A DNA stretch of 7,100 bases from Proteiniphilum sp. (GTDB lineage Bacteria; Bacteroidota; Bacteroidia; Bacteroidales; Dysgonomonadaceae), in NCBI GenBank assembly GCA_012728465.1, contig JAAYFB010000064.1, positions 1-7,100 on the forward strand, in the 5' to 3' direction. This document shows, one piece after another, positions 1-5,157 of this stretch. Below the pieces are notes generated by a model. It saw nothing but the letters and a program-made list of their open reading frames with translations, did no database searches and was not told where the DNA came from. A program made the position numbers and the translations under genes. Each line of letters opens with the position of its first letter. Within the stretch, counting starts at the first letter, position 1.

Positions 1-797
1 CGCCTCATCTTCTTCAACATATCATCGCTAACATGTTGAAGTGCTATATCTAGATATTTACAAACGTTATCACGCTCTCTCATCACCCTAAGAAGATCCA
101 TTGGAAAATTCAAAGGGTATGCATAATGCAGTCTAATCCAATTTACTCCCTCGATATCTGACACTCGCTCTATCAGCTCAGGAAGTTTCATAGACTTATA
201 TTTATCTAATCCATAGTATGTCAAATCTTGTGCTATAAATTGAAACTCTTTTACTCCTTTTGCTACCAATAATGTTACCTCTTCAACAATATCTTCAATA
301 GAACGAGATATATGCTTACCCGTCATTATAGGTATGGAGCAATACGAGCACGTTCTATCACATCCTTCAGATATTTTTATATATGCATAATGAGGTGGAG
401 TAGATAAAGATCTATCGAACTCTAGGTCTTTATAATATGATTTTCCGAGATCTGTTACAATACCACGCCAATCAAATTTTCCATAAAATGCATCTACTTC
501 GGGAATTTCTTGTCTCAACTCATCTACATATCGTTGCGACAAGCATCCCATCACATATAGTTTCTTTAATTTATTTTCCTTTTTTGCTTCCACAAAATCT
601 AGAATCATATTAATTGACTCCTCTTTTGCGTCTCCAATAAAGCCACACGTATTTATTACAGCAATTTCTCCGTCTGGATTTTTGGGATCGTGTTCGACGG
701 TATATCCATTTGCCACAAATTGTCTCATCAACAGTTCCGAATCTACTAAATTCTTCGAACACCCTAATGTGATTACGTCTATTTTGTTTCTTTTCAT
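1..797 (-). CDS. rimO: Ribosomal protein S12 methylthiotransferase RimO (3' end missing)
   Basis: Radical-SAM enzyme that adds a methylthio group to a conserved aspartate of ribosomal protein S12 in the cytoplasm, using two iron-sulfur clusters. The frame reads from ATG at 797 without a stop to the window edge, giving 265 codons of a family that is usually about 430 residues. The last part of the radical-SAM barrel and the C-terminal TRAM domain are therefore outside the window. The N-terminal UPF0004 domain shows its three cluster cysteines at C13 (TLGCSKN), C51 (NTCGF) and C85 (MGCLSQR). The radical-SAM CxxxCxxC motif is C146-C150-C153 (GCDRTCSYC). Near the cut end, the segment DIALQHVSDDMLKKMR is typical of RimO rather than its paralogue MiaB. 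It lies downstream of ftsY on the same strand, an arrangement common in Bacteroidota. There is no strong Shine-Dalgarno; the leader just before ATG is A-rich. Confidence 0.95.
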   Translation of the reverse strand, partial: MKRNKIDVITLGCSKNLVDSELLMRQFVANGYTVEHDPKNPDGEIAVINTCGFIGDAKEESINMILDFVEAKKENKLKKLYVMGCLSQRYVDELRQEIPEVDAFYGKFDWRGIVTDLGKSYYKDLEFDRSLSTPPHYAYIKISEGCDRTCSYCSIPIMTGKHISRSIEDIVEEVTLLVAKGVKEFQFIAQDLTYYGLDKYKSMKLPELIERVSDIEGVNWIRLHYAYPLNFPMDLLRVMRERDNVCKYLDIALQHVSDDMLKKMR

Positions 798-888
798 TTT
801 CTTCTAAGTTTCTATATGTAATTATCAGAGTGTAATGATAAATGTACATAGGTATTAACATTTATTCTCTACTCAATAAAATAGTCCA

Positions 889-914
889 CATGATAATACT
901 AAAAAATTATCATG
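889..914 (-). terminator. Stem-loop between ftsY and rimO, possible weak terminator
   Basis: A perfect 9-bp inverted repeat (CATGATAAT / ATTATCATG) with an 8-nt loop sits about 40 nt past the ftsY stop in the direction of transcription. The stem is AT-rich and no clean T-tract follows it on the minus strand, so it may be a weak terminator, an mRNA 3'-end stabiliser or a processing site rather than a classical intrinsic terminator. The inverted repeat is seen directly; its role is inferred. Confidence 0.35.
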
Positions 915-953
915 ATGAGCTTAAAATATGAGAGAGCCTAGTTATAACTATTC

Positions 954-1910
954 CTATTCTCCTCCAAATAGAGAGTCAACGAACTCTTTTCTACGAAAGA
1001 CTTGCAAATCATCTATTCCCTCTCCTAATCCTATATATTTTACTGGTATTTTAAATTGATCAGATATTCCTATTACTACACCACCTTTAGCGGTACCATC
1101 TAGCTTTGTAATTGCCAAAGCAGTAACCTCCGTTGCAGCTGTGAAATGCTTAGCTTGTTCGAAGGCGTTCTGTCCTGTAGAGCCATCTAGAATTAATAAA
1201 ACCTCATTTGGGGTATCAGGTATAACTTTGCTCATCACATTTTTTATCTTAGTAAGCTCGTTCATTAGACTAACTTTATTATGAAGACGTCCAGCAGTAT
1301 CAATAATTACGACATCTGCATTATTGGCCTTAGCAGAGCTTAAAGTATCAAATGCAACAGAGGCTGGATCGGCTCCCATTTTTTGCTTGATAACTGGCAC
1401 TCCTACTCTATCACCCCATATATCTAATTGTTCTACAGCTGCGGCTCTAAATGTATCTGCTGCCCCTAAATATACAGACAAACCCTTTTCTTTGAATTGA
1501 TGAGCTAACTTACCTATCGTGGTGGTCTTTCCCACTCCATTAACACCTACAACCATTATAACATATGGCTTTTTATCTTCAGGAACTGAGAATTCTACTA
1601 TATCATCAGAATTATTCTCTGTAAGAAGACTTGCTATCTCTTCTCGAAGTATCGATGTTAGCTCATTAGTGCCTACATACTTATCGCGAGCAACACGCTC
1701 TTCTATCCTCTCTATTATTTTTAATGTTGTATCTACTCCAACATCTGATGTTACCAATACTTCTTCAAGTTCATCAAGCACATCATCATCAACTCTTGAT
1801 TTACCAGCTACAGCACGTGTAAGTTTAGAGAAAATATTGGATTTGGTTTTTTCCAAACCTTGATCAAGTGTATCTTTTTTCTTTTTTGAGAAAATATTAA
1901 ATAAAGCCAT
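954..1910 (-). CDS. ftsY: Signal recognition particle receptor FtsY
   Basis: SRP-family GTPase that receives SRP-ribosome-nascent chain complexes at the inner membrane and passes them to SecYEG. The 318-residue protein has a short basic start (MALFNIFSKKKK) suited to membrane contact, the helical N domain (about 20-100), and the GTPase G domain. Visible G-domain motifs are the P-loop GVNGVGKTT (122-130), DTFRAAA (152-158), DTAGR (204-208), TKLDGTAKGG (268-277) and GLGE (294-297). The long acidic A domain of E. coli FtsY is absent, as in many Bacteroidota. It is separated from the upstream ribosomal protein unit by a strong terminator and a gap, so it probably has its own promoter. rimO follows about 155 bp downstream on the same strand. 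There is no evident Shine-Dalgarno before ATG. Confidence 0.98.
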   Translation of the reverse strand: MALFNIFSKKKKDTLDQGLEKTKSNIFSKLTRAVAGKSRVDDDVLDELEEVLVTSDVGVDTTLKIIERIEERVARDKYVGTNELTSILREEIASLLTENNSDDIVEFSVPEDKKPYVIMVVGVNGVGKTTTIGKLAHQFKEKGLSVYLGAADTFRAAAVEQLDIWGDRVGVPVIKQKMGADPASVAFDTLSSAKANNADVVIIDTAGRLHNKVSLMNELTKIKNVMSKVIPDTPNEVLLILDGSTGQNAFEQAKHFTAATEVTALAITKLDGTAKGGVVIGISDQFKIPVKYIGLGEGIDDLQVFRRKEFVDSLFGGE

Positions 1911-1975
1911 AGTGTTATATTAAAATTCAGTTATCTAGTTTAAATGTGATTATAAATAAAATTTACTTCATTGTA

Positions 1976-1983
1976 CAAATCTA
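1976..1983 (-). promoter_or_regulatory. Candidate -7 element for ftsY
   Basis: On the minus strand this reads TAGATTTG, a full match to the Bacteroides -7 consensus TAnnTTTG. It lies just beyond the terminator of the ribosomal protein unit, where ftsY would need a promoter, and would give a leader of roughly 60 nt. No TTG at the usual 19-21 nt spacing is visible upstream, so support is partial. Confidence 0.35.
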
Positions 1984-1996
1984 CAAAATAGTACAT

Positions 1997-2033
1997 AAAA
2001 AAACTTCTCTACAATTACTTGCAGAGAAGTTTT
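1997..2033 (-). terminator. Intrinsic terminator after rpmB-rpmG-DUF4295
   Basis: A perfect 11-bp inverted repeat (AAAACTTCTCT at 2000-2010, AGAGAAGTTTT at 2023-2033) encloses a 12-nt loop. In the minus-strand transcript the hairpin runs into seven consecutive T residues (2003 to 1997). It begins 18 nt past the DUF4295 stop codon. This is a textbook intrinsic terminator, and it separates the ribosomal protein unit from ftsY. Confidence 0.88.
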
Positions 2034-2050
2034 ACATATCTTTAACCATC

Positions 2051-2212
2051 TTATTTCTTAAAGAAATCCTGAACTTTATCATTCAATACCATTTCTTCTA
2101 CAAAGTTATAAGCACCTGTTTTCTCAGACTTCACCATTTTAATAACTTTAGTGTGGCTACGTCCTGTAGTTGTTGTTTTATCGCGAAAACCTGCGACTGC
2201 TTTTTTTGCCAT
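2051..2212 (-). CDS. DUF4295 family small basic protein
   Basis: A 53-residue protein beginning MAKKAVAGFRDK and ending QDFFKK, with ten lysines and two arginines and no signal peptide or membrane segment. It matches my memory of the DUF4295 family, which in Bacteroidota sits between rpmG and ftsY. It starts 12 nt after the rpmG stop, with AAGGA in the gap as a ribosome-binding site, and is followed by the unit's terminator. Small size, basic charge and co-transcription with L28 and L33 suggest a ribosome-associated protein. A Bacteroidota-specific 50S protein has been named bL38, but I cannot confirm that this is its homologue. It is too short to be picked up by ORF length cut-offs but is clearly a gene. 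Confidence 0.88.
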   Translation of the reverse strand: MAKKAVAGFRDKTTTTGRSHTKVIKMVKSEKTGAYNFVEEMVLNDKVQDFFKK

Positions 2213-2224
2213 AATTTAATCCTT

Positions 2225-2413
2225 TTATCTAATTTCTTTATGAACGGTCATTTTCTTCAGAATTGGATTGTATTTTTTCAACTCCAATCTCTGTGTAGTA
2301 TTCTTTTTGTTCTTAGTACTTATATATCTTGAAGTACCGGGCATTCCGCTTTCTTTGTGTTCAGTACATTCTAAAATAATCTGAACTCTATTACCTTTCG
2401 CTTTTTTTGACAT
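2225..2413 (-). CDS. rpmG: 50S ribosomal protein L33
   Basis: Component of the large ribosomal subunit near the E site. The 62-residue protein (start [20 protein letters not shown], later [15 protein letters not shown]) is full length for the Bacteroidota form. It has one cysteine (C16) and lacks the paired CxxC motifs of zinc-binding L33, so it is the zinc-independent type. It lies between rpmB (20-nt gap) and the DUF4295 gene (12-nt gap) in one transcription unit. A strong Shine-Dalgarno, AGGAGG, lies 8 nt before the start. Confidence 0.97.
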   Translation of the reverse strand: MSKKAKGNRVQIILECTEHKESGMPGTSRYISTKNKKNTTQRLELKKYNPILKKMTVHKEIR

Positions 2414-2421
2414 AACTGATT

Positions 2422-2427
2422 CCTCCT
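2422..2427 (-). promoter_or_regulatory. Shine-Dalgarno of rpmG
   Basis: AGGAGG on the minus strand, 8 nt before the rpmG ATG. A full Shine-Dalgarno is notable because most Bacteroidota genes use A-rich leaders without one. It fixes the rpmG start. Confidence 0.8.
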
Positions 2428-2433
2428 AAAATA

Positions 2434-2673
2434 TTATGCGTTTAAATACCCTTTTCCTGCTGCAGTTTTCAATGCTGCATCTAATCCAACCTTATTAATA
2501 GTGCGTAATCCTGCTGCCGACACATTTAGGCTAATCCAGACATCTTCTTCAACCCAGAAGAATTTCTTTCTAAACAGATTAACGTTGAATTTTCTTTTCG
2601 TTTTTCTGTTAGAGTGAGAGACATTGTTTCCAACCATTGCTCTCTTTCCTGTTATTTGACAAATTTTAGACAT
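2434..2673 (-). CDS. rpmB: 50S ribosomal protein L28
   Basis: Large-subunit ribosomal protein of 79 residues, full length for the family. Diagnostic stretches are the start [21 protein letters not shown], the basic KTKRKFNVN segment (about residues 24-32) and the C-terminal [14 protein letters not shown]. Only one cysteine (C5) is present, so there is no zinc site. It is the first gene of the unit rpmB-rpmG-DUF4295, with a promoter about 65 nt upstream of the start codon. Confidence 0.97.
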   Translation of the reverse strand: MSKICQITGKRAMVGNNVSHSNRKTKRKFNVNLFRKKFFWVEEDVWISLNVSAAGLRTINKVGLDAALKTAAGKGYLNA

Positions 2674-2738
2674 TGCTATATTGTATTATATTGATTTTCT
2701 CTTCAAGACATGATGGAATATCTCCACAAATCAGGGCG

Positions 2739-2769
2739 CAAAATTAGCTATAATATTTATAACATGCAA
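2739..2769 (-). promoter_or_regulatory. Promoter of rpmB-rpmG-DUF4295
   Basis: On the minus strand, TTG (2769-2767) is followed after 20 nt by TAATTTTG (2746-2739). This is a full match to the Bacteroides -7 TAnnTTTG at the standard spacing from the -33 element. The predicted start near 2733 gives a leader of about 60 nt before rpmB. Confidence 0.7.
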
Positions 2770-2810
2770 GTATATAGCCAATAAAATAAGCCACCTCTAT
2801 TTATTTTTTA

Positions 2811-3377
2811 CTAATTCAAGGAAAAAATTTGACTCAAGTCACTGTACAACTCGTTTAGAAAGTATAGTGTACTCCTCTGTGTATTTACTCTAAACTCTTT
2901 TTCAGATTGAGGTGAAGATGAGATAGCACTTGGAGTAATGGTATCCTCAGCCGTAAATGTTTTAGGGAATATAGAAGACCCTTTTGATTGAGAATTTTGA
3001 TAATTAATATCTCTAACTACCAAGGAAAGCCCTGCATTAGTTACAGAGGCATCAAAACGATAATTCATTACCACCTTTTCACGAACTCCATTACTATTTT
3101 GAGGCAATAACAACTCTATTTTTGAACTAACAGTTATGGATTTATTTTTATCATCGAATCTAATTCCAGAAAGTAAAGGGTTTCCAGTATAGTTATCCTT
3201 ACCCCACTTATATAATAATGAGTAACGTTGATCAATAGATAAACCCTGATCTATATGAACAAACTGCTGAAACACTACCTTTCCATTAACAACAGTTACA
3301 TCAGAAAAAACTGATTGTCCATTGACTGATAGAAGAAAAAACGACAATATTAGTGTAAAATATATTTTTTTCATCAT
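2811..3377 (-). CDS. Secreted DUF4468-like protein of unknown function
   Basis: A 188-residue protein starting MMKKIYFTLILSFFLLSVNGQS, with a clear signal peptide (basic residues 3-4, hydrophobic 5-18, likely cleavage after G20), so it is probably periplasmic or exported. The mature part resembles the DUF4468 (TBP-like fold) family of Bacteroidota. It shows a tryptophan helix (RYSLLYKWGKDNY), alternating beta-strands with a KxIxVSSKIEL segment and a VVMNYRFDASV segment, and a later SLVVRDINY strand. The function of the family is not known to me. The ORF is open upstream to 3479, but the signal peptide and a -7 box inside that extension favour the start at 3377 (or the adjacent ATG at 3374). 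It is divergent from the TPR-ribH unit, and no terminator is obvious between it and the rpmB promoter. Confidence 0.75.
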   Translation of the reverse strand: MMKKIYFTLILSFFLLSVNGQSVFSDVTVVNGKVVFQQFVHIDQGLSIDQRYSLLYKWGKDNYTGNPLLSGIRFDDKNKSITVSSKIELLLPQNSNGVREKVVMNYRFDASVTNAGLSLVVRDINYQNSQSKGSSIFPKTFTAEDTITPSAISSSPQSEKEFRVNTQRSTLYFLNELYSDLSQIFSLN

Positions 3378-3430
3378 TCTTATTTTTATAGTTCCCCTAC
3401 AACTGTACGCAGGCATGTAATGTATGACTA

Positions 3431-3438
3431 CAAAATTA
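3431..3438 (-). promoter_or_regulatory. Candidate -7 element for the DUF4468-like gene
   Basis: On the minus strand this reads TAATTTTG, a full match to TAnnTTTG, placing transcription start about 48 nt before the 3377 start codon. No well-spaced -33 TTG is visible. Its position inside the longer reading frame supports the shorter start. Confidence 0.4.
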
Positions 3439-3512
3439 GTGAAAAGTTTAATGTATAAAAACGATTCACAAAAAAACATTCAATATTATTTTATATATCA
3501 TAGAAAATCTAT

Positions 3513-3520
3513 TACTTTTG
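3513..3520 (+). promoter_or_regulatory. Candidate -7 element for the TPR-ribH unit
   Basis: TACTTTTG matches TAnnTTTG in full and lies 41 nt before the start codon of the TPR gene, giving a short leader of about 35 nt. The upstream sequence is AT-rich without a clear TTG at 19-21 nt. Confidence 0.5.
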
Positions 3521-3561
3521 CATCTTGAAAACAAAGAGTATAATTTTTTTAGAAAATACAA

Positions 3562-4263
3562 ATGTCAAAGAAAAAAAGTGCAGCCAAAACTGAAACAGGT
3601 TTTGAAAATATTGAAGAAGTATTATCTGCGTCAGAGCATTTCATTGAAAAAAACCAGAAGAAAATACTAATATCATTGTTAGCAATAATAGTGTTAGTAG
3701 GAGGAGTTATTGCTTATAACTATCTTTATAAGTACCCTAGAAGCGAAAATGCTATTACAGCATTATACAAAGGCGAAAGATATTTCCAAAACCAAGAAGA
3801 TTCAATCGCTATATTTGGTAATGGCAACGACTACTTAGGATTTGAATCAATAACAAAAGAGTTTCATGGAACAAAAGCAGCCGATTTAGCACACGCATAT
3901 GCTGGAATTTGCTATAGCAGACTAGGAGACAATGAAAACGCTCTAAAACATCTAAACAAGTTTAAAGGAGGTGACATTCTAATCACTCCTGCTATTTTAG
4001 GTGCTGTTGGTGACATATATATTAATATGGGAAATACAGATAAGGCTATATCAACGTTCAACGACGCTGCTAAAAAAGCTAATGACAATCTACTTAGCCC
4101 TATATTCTATAATAAAGCAGGAATGGCTTACCTAAGTGCTAAAAACTTCAGCAAAGCTATAGAGACTTTCCAAATGATTAAGGACAAATATATTAATACT
4201 CCACAAGCTCAAGAGGCGGACAAGTACATTGAGGCAGCAAAACTTCAACAGAAAGGAGAGTAA
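3562..4263 (+). CDS. Membrane-anchored tetratricopeptide repeat protein (YfgM-like)
   Basis: A 233-residue protein with a basic, hydrophilic cytoplasmic start ([11 protein letters not shown]), one membrane segment at about 35-54 ([20 protein letters not shown]), and an external C-terminal part built of helical repeats. TPR-like units are visible at about 108-135 ([20 protein letters not shown]), 145-172 ([19 protein letters not shown]) and 182-211 ([19 protein letters not shown]). This layout matches the YfgM-like TPR family; in E. coli YfgM is an ancillary partner of SecYEG and periplasmic chaperones. The same role here is inference. Its stop codon is one base before the ribH start, so the two are almost certainly co-transcribed, an arrangement I recognise from other Bacteroidales. 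The A-rich leader without Shine-Dalgarno is typical of the phylum. Confidence 0.85.
   Translation: MSKKKSAAKTETGFENIEEVLSASEHFIEKNQKKILISLLAIIVLVGGVIAYNYLYKYPRSENAITALYKGERYFQNQEDSIAIFGNGNDYLGFESITKEFHGTKAADLAHAYAGICYSRLGDNENALKHLNKFKGGDILITPAILGAVGDIYINMGNTDKAISTFNDAAKKANDNLLSPIFYNKAGMAYLSAKNFSKAIETFQMIKDKYINTPQAQEADKYIEAAKLQQKGE
4253..4258 (+). promoter_or_regulatory. Shine-Dalgarno of ribH inside the TPR gene
   Basis: AAGGAG lies 6 nt before the ATG at 4265 and inside the last codons of the TPR gene. It selects 4265 over the in-frame upstream ATG at 4229, which would overlap the TPR gene and extend the protein beyond its family start. Translational coupling of the two genes is likely. Confidence 0.75.
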
Positions 4264-4264
4264 T

Positions 4265-4756
4265 ATGTCAACAAAGAATCAAAACTTATCTGCATATGAT
4301 GCATCTACTGTACCTAATGCGGATGGTTTTAAAGTAGGTATCATTGTATCAGAGTGGAACTACTCCATTACTGGTAGCCTATTAGATGGTGCAAAGAAAA
4401 CTCTTATCAAACATGGAGTAAAGGAAAGTGACATCACTATTGAACATGTACCTGGCACATTTGAACTTACATACGGAGCAAAGAAGCTTGCACAAACAAA
4501 TAATTTTGATAGTATAATTACTATTGGATGTGTAATCCAAGGAGAAACTCCTCATTTCACATTTGTATGCGAGGGCGTTACACAAGGGATTACAACACTT
4601 AATTTAGAATATAATACTCCAGTAATTTTTGGGGTGCTAACTACCGATACAATGGAGCAAGCACAAAATCGTTCTGGAGGAAAATATGGAAATAAAGGAG
4701 ACGAAGCAGCGATTACCGCTCTAAAGATGATTGCTCTAAATAAAAAGTATAAATAG
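4265..4756 (+). CDS. ribH: 6,7-dimethyl-8-ribityllumazine synthase
   Basis: Riboflavin pathway enzyme that condenses 5-amino-6-(ribitylamino)uracil with 3,4-dihydroxy-2-butanone 4-phosphate to give dimethylribityllumazine. The 163-residue protein is full length. Visible family motifs are the substrate-binding aromatic W31 in SEWNYSIT (29-36), [14 protein letters not shown] (63-76), [11 protein letters not shown] (88-98) with the catalytic-region histidine H97, and [10 protein letters not shown] (136-145) with the phosphate-binding arginine R136. It normally assembles into pentamers or 60-mer shells in the cytoplasm. It follows the TPR gene with one base between stop and start. No other riboflavin gene is in the window and no FMN riboswitch is visible upstream, so regulation appears to be tied to the TPR promoter. 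tRNA-Tyr begins 24 bp after its stop. Confidence 0.97.
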   Translation: MSTKNQNLSAYDASTVPNADGFKVGIIVSEWNYSITGSLLDGAKKTLIKHGVKESDITIEHVPGTFELTYGAKKLAQTNNFDSIITIGCVIQGETPHFTFVCEGVTQGITTLNLEYNTPVIFGVLTTDTMEQAQNRSGGKYGNKGDEAAITALKMIALNKKYK

Positions 4757-4779
4757 TTTACACTATTACACTGTGTAAA
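4757..4779 (+). promoter_or_regulatory. Inverted repeat between ribH and tRNA-Tyr
   Basis: TTTACAC (4757-4763) and GTGTAAA (4773-4779) form a perfect 7-bp inverted repeat that starts right after the ribH stop and ends one base before the tRNA. A nested form, TTACAC-T-GTGTAA (4766-4778), is also possible. It may mark a processing or 3'-end site between mRNA and tRNA. A weak promoter-like pair, TTG (4731-4733) and TAGTTTAC (4754-4761) with 20-nt spacing, overlaps it; the second element matches only part of TAnnTTTG. Confidence 0.3.
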
Positions 4780-4780
4780 A

Positions 4781-4865
4781 GGGCAGTTACCAGAGTGGAC
4801 AAATGGGGCTGACTGTAACTCAGCTGGCTACGCCTTCGGTGGTTCGAATCCATCACTGCCCACCA
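4781..4865 (+). tRNA. tRNA-Tyr (anticodon GTA)
   Basis: Type II tRNA of 85 nt including an encoded CCA (4863-4865). The acceptor stem is GGGCAGT/ACTGCCC, all seven pairs Watson-Crick. The anticodon stem is GCTGA/TCAGC with loop CTGTAAC (anticodon GTA), the variable arm is long (TGGCTACGCCTTC), and the T arm is GGTGG/CCATC with loop TTCGAAT. The D loop keeps the usual GG pair. It lies 24 bp after ribH and 32 bp before tRNA-Gly. It is probably co-transcribed with tRNA-Gly up to the terminator at 4977-5014, and perhaps with ribH, as there is little room for a separate promoter. Confidence 0.97.
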
Positions 4866-4897
4866 CTTTACCATAAAGTTATTATAATAAAATTATT

Positions 4898-4970
4898 GCG
4901 GAAGTAGCTCAGTTGATAGAGCATTAGCCTTCCAAGCTGAGGGTCGAGGGTTTGAGCCCCGTCTTCCGCT
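4898..4970 (+). tRNA. tRNA-Gly (anticodon TCC) with altered D/T-loop contact
   Basis: A 73-nt tRNA with acceptor GCGGAAG/CTTCCGC, discriminator T, D stem GCTC/GAGC, anticodon stem TTAGC/GCTGA and loop CTTCCAA, which gives anticodon TCC and reads GGA (and GGG). The bases after the discriminator are CTA, so CCA is not encoded, unlike the neighbouring tRNA-Tyr. Two unusual points are visible. The D loop reads AGTTGATA, giving A at position 19 instead of G, and the T loop reads TTTGAGC, giving T at 56 instead of C, so the universal G19-C56 contact is replaced by A19-U56. The T stem GAGGG/CCCGT has a G-U at 49-65 and an A-G mismatch at 50-64. All other stems are sound, so it is probably functional. 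Confidence 0.93.
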
Positions 4971-4976
4971 CTAATT

Positions 4977-5014
4977 AAAAGCACTCGTAATTCTATTTTA
5001 CGAGTGCTTTTTTT
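4977..5014 (+). terminator. Intrinsic terminator after the tRNA pair
   Basis: A perfect 14-bp inverted repeat (4977-4990 and 4998-5011, core GCACTCGTAA/TTACGAGTGC) with a 7-nt loop runs into seven T residues (5008-5014). It starts 6 nt after tRNA-Gly. It ends the tRNA transcript, and that of ribH if they are joined. Confidence 0.93.
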
Positions 5015-5106
5015 ATCTATTACTATGTTTAGTCACAATCTTTGTCATAACTCATATCATCTTATTGCCCATTTCAAATATCCTTTCTTAAATAAAATAT
5101 TGTTTA

Positions 5107-5137
5107 TTTGATATTAAATCAAAAAAGTATATCTTTG
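5107..5137 (+). promoter_or_regulatory. Near-consensus promoter with palindrome upstream of the His/Cys-rich gene
   Basis: TTTG (5107-5110), 19 nt, then TATCTTTG (5130-5137) matches the Bacteroides -33/-7 consensus in full. The predicted start near 5143-5145 leaves a very short leader of about 14 nt before ATG 5158. The -33 element lies inside a 17-bp inverted repeat, TTTGAT-ATTAA-ATCAAA (5107-5123), placed where a repressor would block polymerase. The promoter match is seen directly; the operator role is inferred. Confidence 0.72.
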
Positions 5138-5157
5138 CTTATTGAATACATTATAAA

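Noticed and set aside
610..861. Minus-strand open frame of 83 codons
   Set aside because: It overlaps the 5' end of rimO in another frame, and its basic, low-complexity translation has no family features, whereas rimO shows all its cluster cysteines.
1519..1863. Plus-strand open frame opposite ftsY
   Set aside because: It is antisense to well-conserved ftsY codons, and its Ser/Thr-rich translation is typical of a shadow frame.
1946..2332. Plus-strand open frame of 128 codons
   Set aside because: It runs antisense across the terminator, the DUF4295 gene and part of rpmG, and begins with GTG. The minus-strand genes explain the sequence.
3378..3479. Longer start for the DUF4468-like protein
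   Set aside because: The extension would place about 34 residues before a clear signal peptide and would contain the candidate -7 element, so the start at 3377 is preferred.
3480..3561. FMN riboswitch for the ribH unit
   Set aside because: The leader before the TPR gene is only about 35-80 nt and AT-rich, without the conserved RFN-element blocks.
4229..4264. Upstream in-frame start for ribH
   Set aside because: It overlaps the TPR gene, adds residues not found in the family, and lacks the Shine-Dalgarno that precedes 4265.
4382..4585. Minus-strand open frame inside ribH
   Set aside because: It is antisense to conserved ribH motifs with no promoter or family match.
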